In this document: in pieces, positions 28,359 to 37,022 of the stretch | Layout: each line of letters starts with the position of its first letter | Position numbering within the stretch: the first letter of the stretch is position 1 | NCBI GenBank assembly: GCA_029580855.1 | Contig: JAKPQH010000114.1 | Coordinates: 1-52,952 of the forward strand | Reading direction: 5' to 3' | Length of the DNA stretch: 52,952 bases | Origin: a bacterium | Lineage (GTDB): Bacteria > Methylomirabilota > Methylomirabilia > Methylomirabilales > 2-02-FULL-66-22 | Notes under the pieces: model-generated | Seen by the model: only the letters and a program-made list of their open reading frames with translations | What the model was told of the DNA's origin: nothing | Databases searched by the model: none | Translations under genes and position numbers: made by a program

Positions 28359-29186
28359 CTACTTGGGCGAGGCGAAGGTAAAGGCGCGGATGATGTGGCG
28401 CTGGGCCACGAGGAACGTGAGGATCATTGGTACGACGACGAACATGTTGCCCGCCATGATGATGTGCCAGCGAGAACCGGTCCCCTCCTCTCGGAGAAGT
28501 GCTACGCCGAGCGGAAGTGTCCGCACCGTTTCGTCGGTGGTCATCACCAGCGGCCAGAAGTAATCGTTCCAGTGATAGACCACGCTGAACAGGGAGAAAG
28601 CAATGATGGTGGGCTTGACGATGGGAACCATGATGCGGAAGATGACCTGCAAAACGTTGGCACCATCGATCCGTGCCGCATCCAGAATATCGTCGTTGAT
28701 GCTATTGAACGCCTCGCGGATGAGAAAGGTCCCCAGCGCTGAAGTGGCGTACGGCAGGATGAGCGCTGAGTACGTGTTGAGCAAACCGATCTTGGCCAGC
28801 ATGATGTAGATGGGTACGAAACGGATCTGTGGTGGGACCATGAGACACGCGACGACCAGAAAAAAACATACGTCGCGCCCAGGGAACGTCAGTTTGCTGA
28901 ACGCGTACGCTGCGAGGCATCCGAGGGAGAGCTGGATAACGAGAATGCCGAACGTGGCAATGATATTGTTCACAAAGTAGCGAGGGAAGGGCCCGGACTG
29001 CCAGGCCTGTGCGTAGTTCTCCCAATGCGGCGGGATCGGCAGGAGGCTCGGTGGGAATTGCAGGACGCCGGCCAGATCCTTTAACGATGTCGTGGCGATC
29101 CAGAAATAGGGAAAGACCTCCGCCAGGGCAACCGCCGCAAGGAAGATGATGGTGAGCGCGCGAATGAACGGGTTCTTGCTCGTCAC
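28359..29186 (-). CDS. Carbohydrate ABC transporter permease, MalG/UgpE family
   Basis: The start is a GTG at 29186 after GGCGGGAG, giving 275 residues. The N-terminus (ALTIIFLAAVALAEVFPYFW) and FPPSLLPIPPHWENYAQAW are typical of CUT1 MalG-type permeases. The EAA loop reads REAFNSINDDILDAARIDGA and is followed by IFRIMVPIVKPTI, and the protein ends with the usual QRHIIRAFTFASPK-like tail. It forms the membrane channel with the preceding MalF-type protein, whose stop lies 14 bases upstream. No ATPase gene is in the operon; CUT1 systems often share one encoded elsewhere. Confidence 0.94.
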   Translation of the reverse strand: MTSKNPFIRALTIIFLAAVALAEVFPYFWIATTSLKDLAGVLQFPPSLLPIPPHWENYAQAWQSGPFPRYFVNNIIATFGILVIQLSLGCLAAYAFSKLTFPGRDVCFFLVVACLMVPPQIRFVPIYIMLAKIGLLNTYSALILPYATSALGTFLIREAFNSINDDILDAARIDGANVLQVIFRIMVPIVKPTIIAFSLFSVVYHWNDYFWPLVMTTDETVRTLPLGVALLREEGTGSRWHIIMAGNMFVVVPMILTFLVAQRHIIRAFTFASPK

Positions 29187-29200
29187 GTGGCGTCTCCCGC

Positions 29201-30109
29201 CTACCCTACCTGTGTATAGTGCACGTTTCGTCGGAAAAGGCGGTGCTGGACGTAGGTGAGGCTCAGGATCAGGCCGAAACAGACGATCACGGCGGCCGAG
29301 GCTCGCCCGATGCGAAAGTAATGGAACGCCTGCTCGTAAATATAAAAGACATAGATGCTCGTCGCGTGGACCGGGCCGCCCTGCGTCATGATGTTCACGA
29401 TGTCGAACCCCTGGAACGTGGCGATAGTAAGGGTGATGAACAGAAAGACGGTCGTCGGCGTGAGGAGCGGCCAGGTAATGTAGCGAAACCGTTGCCAGAC
29501 TCCCGCCCCGTCGAGGTCCGCCGCTTCGTAGTAATCTTGGCTGATGTTTTGCAGACCGGCCAAGAAGATAACGACAGGGTAACCAATGACTTTCCACACC
29601 GTAACGCCTACCAGGCTCCACAGAGCAGTGCGATGACTGCCGAGCCAATCCACCGGCGGCATCCCCAGGAAGCTCCCGACGTAGTTCACCAGCCCGTACT
29701 GAGGGTCGAGCATCCAGATCCAAAGCAGCGACACCGCCACCCAGGAGACGATATATGACGTGAAGATGCACGCCTGAAAGGTGCTGCTCAGCGCCGTCCG
29801 GTTGTTCAGGAGTAGGGCCACCACTAGGCCGATCCCCATGGCCAACACCACGACACCCAACGAGTACCTGAACGTGTTGCCCAGTACCTCACCGAATTCG
29901 GCCGAGGCCAGGAGATCCCGGTAATTCGTGAGCCCGATGAAACGCCTCGGTCGGACCAGATCCCAGTCGAAGACGCTGAGATAGAGCGAGTAGACGACGG
30001 GATAGATGTAGAACGTGCCGAAGAAAAACAGCGACGGGAGGATGAGTGTGTAACCGAGCAGCGTCTGGCGTTTCGGCCGCCCGATGGAAGACGAAGACAG
30101 CAATGCCAT
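29201..30109 (-). CDS. Carbohydrate ABC transporter permease, MalF/UgpA family
   Basis: From the ATG at 30109 the protein has 302 residues. It starts with the cytoplasmic tail GRPKRQTLLGYTLILPSLFF and contains VFDWDLVRPRRFIGLTNYRD, the characteristic MalF/UgpA periplasmic entry. The EAA loop is NISQDYYEAADLDGAGVWQR, followed by FRYITWPLLTPTTVF. The C-terminal MTQGGPVHATSIYVFYIYEQ is standard. About six transmembrane helices are seen. The frame remains open upstream to 30235, but that part overlaps a stem-loop and the end of the binding-protein gene, so the later ATG is preferred. Confidence 0.94.
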   Translation of the reverse strand: MALLSSSSIGRPKRQTLLGYTLILPSLFFFGTFYIYPVVYSLYLSVFDWDLVRPRRFIGLTNYRDLLASAEFGEVLGNTFRYSLGVVVLAMGIGLVVALLLNNRTALSSTFQACIFTSYIVSWVAVSLLWIWMLDPQYGLVNYVGSFLGMPPVDWLGSHRTALWSLVGVTVWKVIGYPVVIFLAGLQNISQDYYEAADLDGAGVWQRFRYITWPLLTPTTVFLFITLTIATFQGFDIVNIMTQGGPVHATSIYVFYIYEQAFHYFRIGRASAAVIVCFGLILSLTYVQHRLFRRNVHYTQVG

Positions 30110-30123
30110 GGGATCTCTGTGCA

Positions 30124-30159
30124 CCGCGAGAGGCGCACCCTGCGGCGCGCCTCTCGCGG
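30124..30159 (-). promoter_or_regulatory. Stem-loop between binding-protein and MalF-type genes
   Basis: CCGCGAGAGGCGC (30124-30136) and GCGCCTCTCGCGG (30147-30159) form a perfect 13-bp stem with a 10-base loop. It sits 17 bases past the binding-protein stop and 14 bases before the permease ATG. It is the strongest of three such elements in the window. Confidence 0.78.
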
Positions 30160-30176
30160 ACGGACACCGCTGGAGT

Positions 30177-31460
30177 TTACTTCCCGGCAAGAATGTCGTT
30201 GGCCGCCTTTTCGGCCGCGGCCATGGTCTCTTCAACAGTCTTGAGCCCGATCACGGGAGCCTCCAGGTTCGGTTGAATGACCTCGCGCTGGATCCGGATA
30301 AGGGCCGGAGTGAACGGCATCTTCTGTGCGTATTTAAGTTGCTCGTAGGCTACGCGGTAGTTCGGGTTGGTCTGATAGAATTTCTGCATTTCGGGGGACT
30401 TGATGGCCGGCTCGCTTACGCAGATGTAGCCGGTGTTCTGCGACCAAGAGATCGCCTGGGCTGGCTCGGCCATCCATTTGATGAAGGCCCAGCCCGCTTC
30501 CTTCTGCGTCGGCGTTGCGTCCTTCATCATGACGAAAAACGTTCCGCCCGTCGGGCCGGCGAAGGTCTGTTTGGCGGGCATGAAGGCGGTGCCCATTTTG
30601 AACTTCACATTCTCGGTTAGGTAATTCACGAAGGCGGTGGATGTGAAGATCATGGCGGCCTTTTGGTTGATGAAATCAGTGTTGGTGACTTCCCAGGCGT
30701 TGTAGTCCTTGCCCGGCGGCCGCTTCATAATCCTGTCCTTATTGACGAGATCCACCCAGAACTGTAAGGCGTCGCCCCCTTTCTGACGGAAGCTAGCTTG
30801 CTTACCGTCGCCGGACAGGAGTGTACCGCCCGCCTGATAGAGCAGACCATACCAGAACCACCAGTCGATGGGCACCTCGTAGCCCCAGACCTTGATATCG
30901 CTACCCTCGCGGAGGGTGAGCTTGGTGGCCGCTGCGCGCAACTCGTCCCAGGTCGTGGGGACTTTGACGCCCTTCGCGTCCAGCATGTCTTTGTTATAGT
31001 ACATAACTGGCATGCTGCGGTTGAACGGAATGGCAAAAATCGGCACGGACTTCCCGTAGTAGTCAAAGTACCCGTGCTGCGACAAGCCGGCCACAAAATC
31101 CTCAGGTTTGACGCCGGTGGCCTTGATGTAGGGCTCCAGACTTTCCAGCATCCCGCTCTGCCACAGGTCGGGCATAGCCTCGCCGATGACGTGGAAGATC
31201 GCGGGTGCCGTCTTGGTGGTGATGGCGGCCCGGATCTTCGCCAGGGCCTGGAAGTAGTCGCCCTGGAAAGAGCCGTCGATGCGGTATTTGGACTGGCTGG
31301 TGTTGAATTTTTTGACCATCTCCTCGGTGACCTGACGAACCTTGCCACCGTAGGAGTACCAGAACTGCGCCGTGACCGGCTCGCTCGCCCAGGCGGGTGC
31401 GGCGACAGGCACCGCTACCAGGGCGGCCAGCGCGCACTTCAGAAGCGTTCGTGTGTTCAT
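30177..31460 (-). CDS. Carbohydrate ABC transporter substrate-binding protein, family 1
   Basis: This 427-residue protein has a signal peptide ending near residue 25 (PVAAPAWASEP). The family 1 pattern then follows: VTAQFWYSYGGKVRQVTEEM, FNTSQSKYRIDGSFQGDY and PAIFHVIGEAMPDLWQSG. Later blocks include FAIPFNRSMPVMYYNKDML, VPTTWDELRAAATKL and KEAGWAFIKWMAEPAQAISW, all normal for CUT1 binding proteins similar to glycerol-3-phosphate (UgpB) or oligosaccharide binders. It delivers a sugar or polyol derivative to the two downstream permeases. The PHP gene upstream and the sugar-kinase and oxidoreductase genes nearby support a carbohydrate-type ligand. Confidence 0.94.
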   Translation of the reverse strand: MNTRTLLKCALAALVAVPVAAPAWASEPVTAQFWYSYGGKVRQVTEEMVKKFNTSQSKYRIDGSFQGDYFQALAKIRAAITTKTAPAIFHVIGEAMPDLWQSGMLESLEPYIKATGVKPEDFVAGLSQHGYFDYYGKSVPIFAIPFNRSMPVMYYNKDMLDAKGVKVPTTWDELRAAATKLTLREGSDIKVWGYEVPIDWWFWYGLLYQAGGTLLSGDGKQASFRQKGGDALQFWVDLVNKDRIMKRPPGKDYNAWEVTNTDFINQKAAMIFTSTAFVNYLTENVKFKMGTAFMPAKQTFAGPTGGTFFVMMKDATPTQKEAGWAFIKWMAEPAQAISWSQNTGYICVSEPAIKSPEMQKFYQTNPNYRVAYEQLKYAQKMPFTPALIRIQREVIQPNLEAPVIGLKTVEETMAAAEKAANDILAGK

Positions 31461-31612
31461 CCTCGTGCCTCCGTTACGGACCTACAACTTCCTGGGCCGC
31501 ACCCACGGAAAGGACACGGCCTGCTCCAGTGCCCGGGCCGTACCTGAGTTCTCACCCCCTCTCGACCATCGAGATCCAATGACGCACACCTGCGGTTCGC
31601 CGCGTGCACGGT

Positions 31613-32491
31613 TCAAGGGCGCCAGTCGGGATCCAGGAAGAAAGGCTGACTCCATGCAGTCTGCATCTCGGCGTCGACGACCTCCACGCGCACATACGAC
31701 TCCCCTGCGCGCGGCGTATACTCCGCCCGCGTCAGGTCGTCCCCTCGAAGTCGCAGCGCCGGACCGCTCGACGCCCCGCTTACAAAGCGGATCTCCACGG
31801 CCGAGGAGCACGACACCTTGATCGTCTGGCCTGTCACCTCAAACCCGTAAAACTGCGGGCCCGTCGAGGCATAGAAATTGCCGGTGCGGATATTGGCCGT
31901 GATTGCCTCGGCCGTCAGCCTCTCGGCGTTAACCATGATCCACGCCTTCGCCGCCTGATAGGGAATCCGGTGCGCGTCGTCCGCAGCAATCCCCCACACG
32001 CGATGGCCACGGCGCAGGAGCCCGTCCCACCACTCCAGGGCGAAGCCATTGTACTCCAGGTAATTACACACCACGTTGAGAATCTCAACCGCATGATAGC
32101 CGCGCCACCCCAGGGCTTGCGTCTCCGCAAGCCAGGACCAATTGGGGTGTGCTAGGACGGCGAGCCCACCTTGCGCGCCGATGTCGTCGATCGTCCGCTG
32201 GTGATCGTTGCCGAAAGGGATCACGGTGCCTGTGAGATTGAGCCCGACGATGTGCTCGCGTCCGCGGACTGTCACCTCGTCCGACGAAATCCCGACGAAG
32301 TCCGGGGTGGCGAACGTGGAGAGATCCGTAAAGACGTCGTGGTCAGTCATCGCTAGAAAGGCGTAGCCGCGCTCGCGGTAGTAGTCGACCACCTTATCCA
32401 GGGGCCACTCTCCGTCGGAGAGCGTCGAGTGCGTGTGCGTGTTCCCCCGGAACCACTGCGGGAAATTTCGATATGGGTTGCGGATCTTCAT
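31613..32491 (-). CDS. PHP-domain metal-dependent phosphoesterase
   Basis: From the ATG at 32491, with GGGGAGA upstream, the protein has 292 residues. The PHP metal motifs are visible: FRGNTHTHSTLSDGE (H-x-H), LAMTDHDVFTD (D-H), the loop SSDEVTVRGREHIVGL, LAVLAHPNWSW (H) and WGIAADDAHRI (D-D-x-H). The C-terminal ~80 residues form a beta-rich domain. PHP proteins hydrolyse phosphoesters or phosphonates using two or three metal ions. Its position as first gene of the CUT1 transporter operon, opposite a GntR regulator, suggests it acts on the imported compound, for instance a glycerophospho- or sugar-phosphodiester. An upstream Met at 32551 lacks a binding site. Confidence 0.9.
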   Translation of the reverse strand: MKIRNPYRNFPQWFRGNTHTHSTLSDGEWPLDKVVDYYRERGYAFLAMTDHDVFTDLSTFATPDFVGISSDEVTVRGREHIVGLNLTGTVIPFGNDHQRTIDDIGAQGGLAVLAHPNWSWLAETQALGWRGYHAVEILNVVCNYLEYNGFALEWWDGLLRRGHRVWGIAADDAHRIPYQAAKAWIMVNAERLTAEAITANIRTGNFYASTGPQFYGFEVTGQTIKVSCSSAVEIRFVSGASSGPALRLRGDDLTRAEYTPRAGESYVRVEVVDAEMQTAWSQPFFLDPDWRP

Positions 32492-32627
32492 GAGGTCTCC
32501 CCGTACCGCCAGGTCGCCGACGGTGTACCCGATGCGTGGCCTCGACGTCACACCGGCATGAGAAACCGGCGGCGGTGCCTCGACTCCCGTCCCGCCGCCG
32601 GAGTCGCGTTTTCAGGTCGGAGAAATA

Positions 32628-32651
32628 TGTTGGATGATATATCAGTCGACA
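32628..32651. promoter_or_regulatory. Candidate GntR operator (imperfect palindrome)
   Basis: TGTTGGATGA-TATA-TCAGTCGACA pairs at seven of ten positions per arm around a TATA centre. It lies in an AT-rich stretch of the divergent gap between the PHP and GntR genes, where an FCD-type GntR protein would autoregulate. Confidence 0.4.
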
Positions 32652-32752
32652 ATTTGCCGGCAACTCATTTCTCTGGTAGATTTTTTAGGATATTGGGCAG
32701 GGCCACGCCGGCGTATCAGGATGGCAGGCGGAGGAACGACGAGGGAACGAGA

Positions 32753-33469
32753 ATGAGGTCGCGAGCGGATCCTACGATGCGTTACAGCCTGAGCGTACCC
32801 GTGGTTCCCCGCGAATCCGGCAGCACCGCATCCGGCATGCTGCGCGAGAACGCCTACGCCCGCCTGAAGCAAAGGCTGTTCGCCAGCGCCCTGAAACCCG
32901 GACAGCTCGTATCGCAGAAAGAACTCGCCCGACTCATCCGCTGCCCGCTCGGCCCGACCCGCGAGGCGATCCTGCGGTTGGCCACCGAGGGCCTGCTACG
33001 CGTCGTCCCGCAACGCGGGATCGTAATCAACGACCTCGGCCTCGACTTCATCCGTAACGTCTTCGACCTGCGCGTCATGATCGAGCGGGAAGCCGTGCGC
33101 GCGTTTGTGGAAAAGACACCGCGTGCGGAGCTGGCGCAACTCAAGAGGGATCACCAACGGGTGCTTGGGCGGGCACGGACGCAGATCAATACGACCCTGC
33201 TCACCGAGGCGCTACACCTCGACTGGCACTTCCACGACCTGATCGTCGCGGCACTTGATAACGATCTGATTGAAGAGATCTACCGGATCAACAGCGATCG
33301 GATTAGACTGATCCAGGCCAAAAGAGGCTACGTGGCAGATCGGCTTCCGTCCGCAATGCAGGAGCACATTACGATTCTCGATGCAGGCTTGAGCAAGGGT
33401 CCGGCCGCCGCCACTTCCGCCATGGACCGCCACCTGAGCGAGTCGCGCCGGTGGGCTGTCCGCGTCTAA
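32753..33469 (+). CDS. GntR-family transcriptional regulator, FadR/FCD subfamily
   Basis: From the ATG at 32753, preceded by GAGGGAAC, the protein has 238 residues. The winged helix-turn-helix reads SQKELARLIRCPLGPTREAI and LRLATEGLLRVVPQRGI. The C-terminal all-helical FCD ligand domain begins at FIRNVFDLRVMIEREAVRAF; likely metal/ligand residues are in HLDWHFHDLIVAALDN and in the His of MDRHLSESRR. Such proteins are usually repressors released by the transported carboxylate, sugar acid or metabolite. The gene is divergent from the PHP/ABC operon and shares a 260-base gap with a candidate operator, so it probably controls that operon and itself. Confidence 0.92.
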   Translation: MRSRADPTMRYSLSVPVVPRESGSTASGMLRENAYARLKQRLFASALKPGQLVSQKELARLIRCPLGPTREAILRLATEGLLRVVPQRGIVINDLGLDFIRNVFDLRVMIEREAVRAFVEKTPRAELAQLKRDHQRVLGRARTQINTTLLTEALHLDWHFHDLIVAALDNDLIEEIYRINSDRIRLIQAKRGYVADRLPSAMQEHITILDAGLSKGPAAATSAMDRHLSESRRWAVRV

Positions 33470-33623
33470 CGGTTGGAGGAAATATCGAGACGCAGTCGAA
33501 ACCATGGACGAAGAGGGTAGCTCAGCGAGACCGTGAGCTTTCAACCGCGCCAGGCCCGAATTCCCGGCGAGTTCAGAGTACATCAGAGCACAGAGGGAGA
33601 GAAGTACCTTCCACAGGGGCCCA

Positions 33624-34313
33624 TTAGGGTTGGCGACCACTGCCAATGGGGTTCCCCCGGACCACAACTTCTCCCCGCGGCGTCAAGGTCAGGTCGTCCA
33701 GCGTGGCGACCTTCCACGTGGCCCGCTCCAGGCCCAGCACCTCGCGGCCTCGCTCGACGGCCACCACCGGCATGCCTGCCGCCTCGGACGCAGCCACGCC
33801 GGCCGGGCTGTCCTCCACCACCAGGCAGGATGCCGGCGACAACTGGAGAAGACGTGCGGCGATCTGGAAAGGCTCCGGCGCCGGCTTCGGGCGGGTGTAG
33901 TCCTCGGCCGTGACGATGGCCTGAAAGCTCTGGGTCATGACGGCCCGCCACAGGATTCCCTCGACCTCCGCCCGCCGGGAACCGGTGGCGATGGCGAGGC
34001 GGGTCCCCTGCGGAATCCGCCGCAGGAATCGTCCGGCGTCCGGGTAGGGCTGAACCTCGTCCAGGCGCTGCTCGTAGATCGCGTTGCGGCGCTCGATGAC
34101 CTGCGGTCCCTCGGAGGCGAACCGGTTTCCCAAGATCTCCGTCAGGCCGGCCTCATCCGTCCGGCCCAGCCAGCACCGAACGAAATCCTCCCACGCGAGC
34201 GTCACGCCGATCTGCGCCAGCGCCTCGGCGCCGGCGCGGAACCGGACCGGCTCGCTGTCGAACAGCACCCCGTCGAAATCGAAGATGACGGCCCGAATCA
34301 AAAAGGGATTCAT
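33624..34313 (-). CDS. HAD-superfamily sugar phosphatase, beta-phosphoglucomutase-like
   Basis: This 229-residue protein has all four HAD motifs: AVIFDFDGVLFDSE (nucleophile D11, acid/base D13), LAIATGSRRAEVEG (motif II), TRPKPAPEPF (motif III Lys) and CLVVEDSPAGV (motif IV). The cap segment between motifs I and II is the four-helix type. It is the last gene of the ribokinase-oxidoreductase-HAD set, 75 bases after the Gfo/Idh/MocA gene. It probably removes phosphate from a sugar or deoxysugar phosphate made in the pathway. The ATG at 34313 has GGGGAG upstream. It resembles the HAD protein at 510-1190 in type but is not a close duplicate. Confidence 0.9.
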   Translation of the reverse strand: MNPFLIRAVIFDFDGVLFDSEPVRFRAGAEALAQIGVTLAWEDFVRCWLGRTDEAGLTEILGNRFASEGPQVIERRNAIYEQRLDEVQPYPDAGRFLRRIPQGTRLAIATGSRRAEVEGILWRAVMTQSFQAIVTAEDYTRPKPAPEPFQIAARLLQLSPASCLVVEDSPAGVAASEAAGMPVVAVERGREVLGLERATWKVATLDDLTLTPRGEVVVRGNPIGSGRQP

Positions 34314-34388
34314 GTGCGTCTCCCCGCCAAAGGTCTCGGCACCGCCGCTCTGTGAAGAGCCCGATCATGCCTGCCCGAAGGCCGGGGG

Positions 34389-35519
34389 TCAAGCTCTGAG
34401 ATCGACCCAGCGTCGCTCGCACACCGCAGTCTCCACGGCGTCCACGACTCTCTGCGCCTCGGCCCCGTCGTGAAAGGTCGGGTACTCCTGGGTCTCGCCC
34501 GCGATCGCCAAGAGGAACGCCACCCCCTGGTCCAGCTTGTACCCGAGCAAGGGGTCGTCCACCCGCGGGTTGCGAGGCGAGCCGGCGAACTTCCGGAGGT
34601 CGAGGGGCACCTCGGCCCGTGCCCACTGTTGGGTCCGTGTCATGGCGGCGCCGAGGCTGATCTGTAGCTCGAACGGGTGGATCAGTTCGTAGACCGCCGC
34701 GCCGCCCGTGCCGTGGATCTCGATACACTGATAGTTGGCCCGGCCCGTGCCGCCCCGGCCTGCCACGGCCCGGTTGAAATCGAACGTTCCGATAGCCCCG
34801 CCCGCGAACTCCACGGCGAAAGCGCACGCGTCGTCTGCATCCACGGGCACGAGCGCGCCGCCGGCCACCCGGGGCCGTTGCCGCACGTACAACCGACTGG
34901 CCCCCGACACCGCGACGATATCCCCAAGCAAGTAGCGCGCGAAATCGATGCCATGCGAACCCATGTCCGCCAGGATGCCGGACCCCGCCTGGGCCCGCTG
35001 GTTCCGCCAGACGACCGGCGCCGCGGGGTCCAGCATAAAGTCGGTGAAATACGACATCCTCCAGTGGCGGATCTCGCCGAAATGACCCTCGGTGACCAGA
35101 CGCTTCAGATACCGGAGGGCGGGCACATACCGAAACGTGAACGCCACCATGTGGATCCGCGAGGAGGCCGCCGCGGCCGCGTCCACCTCGCGGGCATCGG
35201 CATACGTCAAACCCAGCGGCTTCTCGCACAGGACGTGCTTCCCCGCCGCCACCGCGGCCTTCGCCATGTTGGCGGTCAGCCCGCTCGGCGGGCAGAGCAC
35301 CACCGCGTCGATGTCCGGATCGGCCACCAGGGCTCTCCAGTCGGTGTAGACCCGCGGGATCCCCCACTGCGCGGCAAAGACTCTCGCCTTCTCCTCCGTG
35401 CGCGAGGCCACGGCCACGACGTCACACCGCTCCGGACACAGCTTCAGCGAGGGCAAATGCACCATCCCCGCGATCCGCCCCGGCCCGACGAGTCCGACCC
35501 GAATCTTCGCCTGCGCCAT
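34389..35519 (-). CDS. Gfo/Idh/MocA-family NAD(P)-dependent oxidoreductase
   Basis: From the ATG at 35519, preceded by GGGAGGTGA, the protein has 376 residues. The Rossmann motif is VGLVGPGRIAGMVHLPSL. PDIDAVVLCPPSG and LCEKPLGLTYADAREV carry the conserved E-K-P. The second domain includes FTFRYVPALRYLKRLV and SGILADMGSHGIDFARYLLG, with the H-x-x-D pair used in catalysis. Such enzymes oxidise or epimerise sugars and polyols such as inositol. The gene starts four bases after the ribokinase stop, so they are co-transcribed, and with the HAD gene they form a sugar-processing module next to the ABC transporter. Confidence 0.94.
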   Translation of the reverse strand: MAQAKIRVGLVGPGRIAGMVHLPSLKLCPERCDVVAVASRTEEKARVFAAQWGIPRVYTDWRALVADPDIDAVVLCPPSGLTANMAKAAVAAGKHVLCEKPLGLTYADAREVDAAAAASSRIHMVAFTFRYVPALRYLKRLVTEGHFGEIRHWRMSYFTDFMLDPAAPVVWRNQRAQAGSGILADMGSHGIDFARYLLGDIVAVSGASRLYVRQRPRVAGGALVPVDADDACAFAVEFAGGAIGTFDFNRAVAGRGGTGRANYQCIEIHGTGGAAVYELIHPFELQISLGAAMTRTQQWARAEVPLDLRKFAGSPRNPRVDDPLLGYKLDQGVAFLLAIAGETQEYPTFHDGAEAQRVVDAVETAVCERRWVDLRA

Positions 35520-35523
35520 CGTG

Positions 35524-36444
35524 TCACCTCCCGCCAGCCAACAACCGCTCGACCTCGTCCCGCCGCGGCAGCGACGGCTGCGCGCCGGCCCGCGTAACCG
35601 CCAGCGCCCCACAGGCATTCGCAAATCGCACGGCGTCGTGCAGCGAGCGCTCCTGCAGCAGTGCGGCCGCGAGACCCCCCACAAACGCATCCCCCGCCGC
35701 GGTGGTATCCACCACGGGCACAGAGAAACCCCGCACGCGCGCCGCCCCTGTGCTTTCAACAAGCGCCGACCCCGCACCCCCCAGCGTGATGATCACGACG
35801 CCGGGCCCGAACTCTCGAAGCCGCCGCCCGACCTCGTCCCAGTCGGTCACCGCGTCCGGGTCCGCCCCCGCATAGAAGGCCGCCTCCACCTGATTGGGGA
35901 CAAGCAAGTCCACGTCCCCGAAACACGCCTCGTCGCCGCTGCGGTACGGCGCCGGATTCAAGACGACGCGTGCGTTGCCTCGGCGTGCCCCACGGATCGC
36001 CGCCGCGATGACGGCTGCGGGCACTTCCAGATTCAAGACAAGCACTCGACACCCGGTCACCGCCCCCTCGACGTCGGCGACGGCAGCGGCTCCCCAGGTC
36101 ATGTTGGCTCCGGGGGCAACCACGATGGCATTCTGCCCGTCGGAAGCCACCGAGATCAGCGCCACGCCCGTGACGCCGCCGGAGACGCGCCGCACGGCGG
36201 AGGTGGCAACGCCGGCCGCCGTCAGCGTGTCCAGCAACTCGGCGCCGAAGGCATCCGCCCCCACCTGCCCCACCAGGGCCACGGACGCGCCGAGTCGGCT
36301 GGCCGCCACCGCCTGGTTGGCCCCTTTCCCGCCCGGAAACCGCGACACCGCCCCGCCGTGCACCGTCTCGCCCGGCCGCGGGATGTGCGGCACCGGGACC
36401 ACCAGATCCATGTTGATTCCGCCCACGACACAGATGTCACGCAC
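35524..36444 (-). CDS. rbsK: Ribokinase (PfkB family)
   Basis: The likely start is a GTG at 36444, giving 306 residues, the usual ribokinase length. The first sugar-binding block is VVGGINMDLVVPVPHIPRPG. Then come FPGGKGANQAVAASRLG and the anion-hole/catalytic motif VDTTAAGDAFVGGLAAAL, whose Asp is the general base. It phosphorylates ribose or a related sugar with ATP. Upstream in-frame sequence to 36540 encodes a poor N-terminus and overlaps a large inverted repeat, so it is excluded. It leads a three-gene set with the oxidoreductase and HAD phosphatase. The real substrate could be another pentose or hexose. Confidence 0.9.
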   Translation of the reverse strand: MRDICVVGGINMDLVVPVPHIPRPGETVHGGAVSRFPGGKGANQAVAASRLGASVALVGQVGADAFGAELLDTLTAAGVATSAVRRVSGGVTGVALISVASDGQNAIVVAPGANMTWGAAAVADVEGAVTGCRVLVLNLEVPAAVIAAAIRGARRGNARVVLNPAPYRSGDEACFGDVDLLVPNQVEAAFYAGADPDAVTDWDEVGRRLREFGPGVVIITLGGAGSALVESTGAARVRGFSVPVVDTTAAGDAFVGGLAAALLQERSLHDAVRFANACGALAVTRAGAQPSLPRRDEVERLLAGGR

Positions 36445-36466
36445 GCTTCGCTCCGCTCCACCGGTG

Positions 36467-36540
36467 GTGCCGGGTGTGGAGTGCCGAGTCGGTAGCCCCA
36501 CAAACCCGTGACTCGGCACTCGGCACCACGCACCCGGCAC
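36467..36540. repeat. Nested inverted repeat upstream of ribokinase gene
   Basis: Outer arms GTGCCGGGTG (36467-36476) and CACCCGGCAC (36531-36540) enclose inner arms GTGCCGAGTC (36481-36490) and GACTCGGCAC (36510-36519). Together they could fold into one long interrupted hairpin in the leader of the ribokinase transcript. Confidence 0.75.
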
Positions 36541-37022
36541 TTCAGCCGCTCGACCAGTCGCCTACCCGCCCGCCGCCCGCTCGCTTGCGCCACGGCACCG
36601 CGGTGCCCGTGCGGCTTTTCATACCACACGCGCTGGCTGTCCCGCAATCAGTCCTGTCGATCGGAGATCTCTTTTGGGCGTGAACGCGCCGGAAGGGGCG
36701 TGCGTGCCAATCGCGTTGCAGGCGCGATACTGCGGCAAAACGGGCGCGGGTCCAGGACCCACCTCGGGGCTGCGGGTGGCACCCGGGAAACCATCGGGTC
36801 GGTGACCGCCCGTGGTGATCCAGTTCCGGCCCACGATACGTCCAGCAGGGCGCCGCGCCATCCCCAGAGACGTACTGGGACTCCCGCTGCCAGGACGCGG
36901 GGCACACTATCTGTACGTGAAAGAATATCGCAGCGACTGGAGGCAGACGGCGCCTCAGCCGAGACCTTCGCCGCAATAGCCGGACGGGCGAGGTGGGATA
37001 ATCCCGCGCCGTCCTTGATGCT
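36541..37022. other. Intergenic stretch, no gene recognised
   Basis: About 480 bases lie between the inverted repeat and the end of the PEP-CTERM gene. Short frames are present on both strands, but none has a domain, a binding site or a reasonable composition. Confidence 0.5.
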
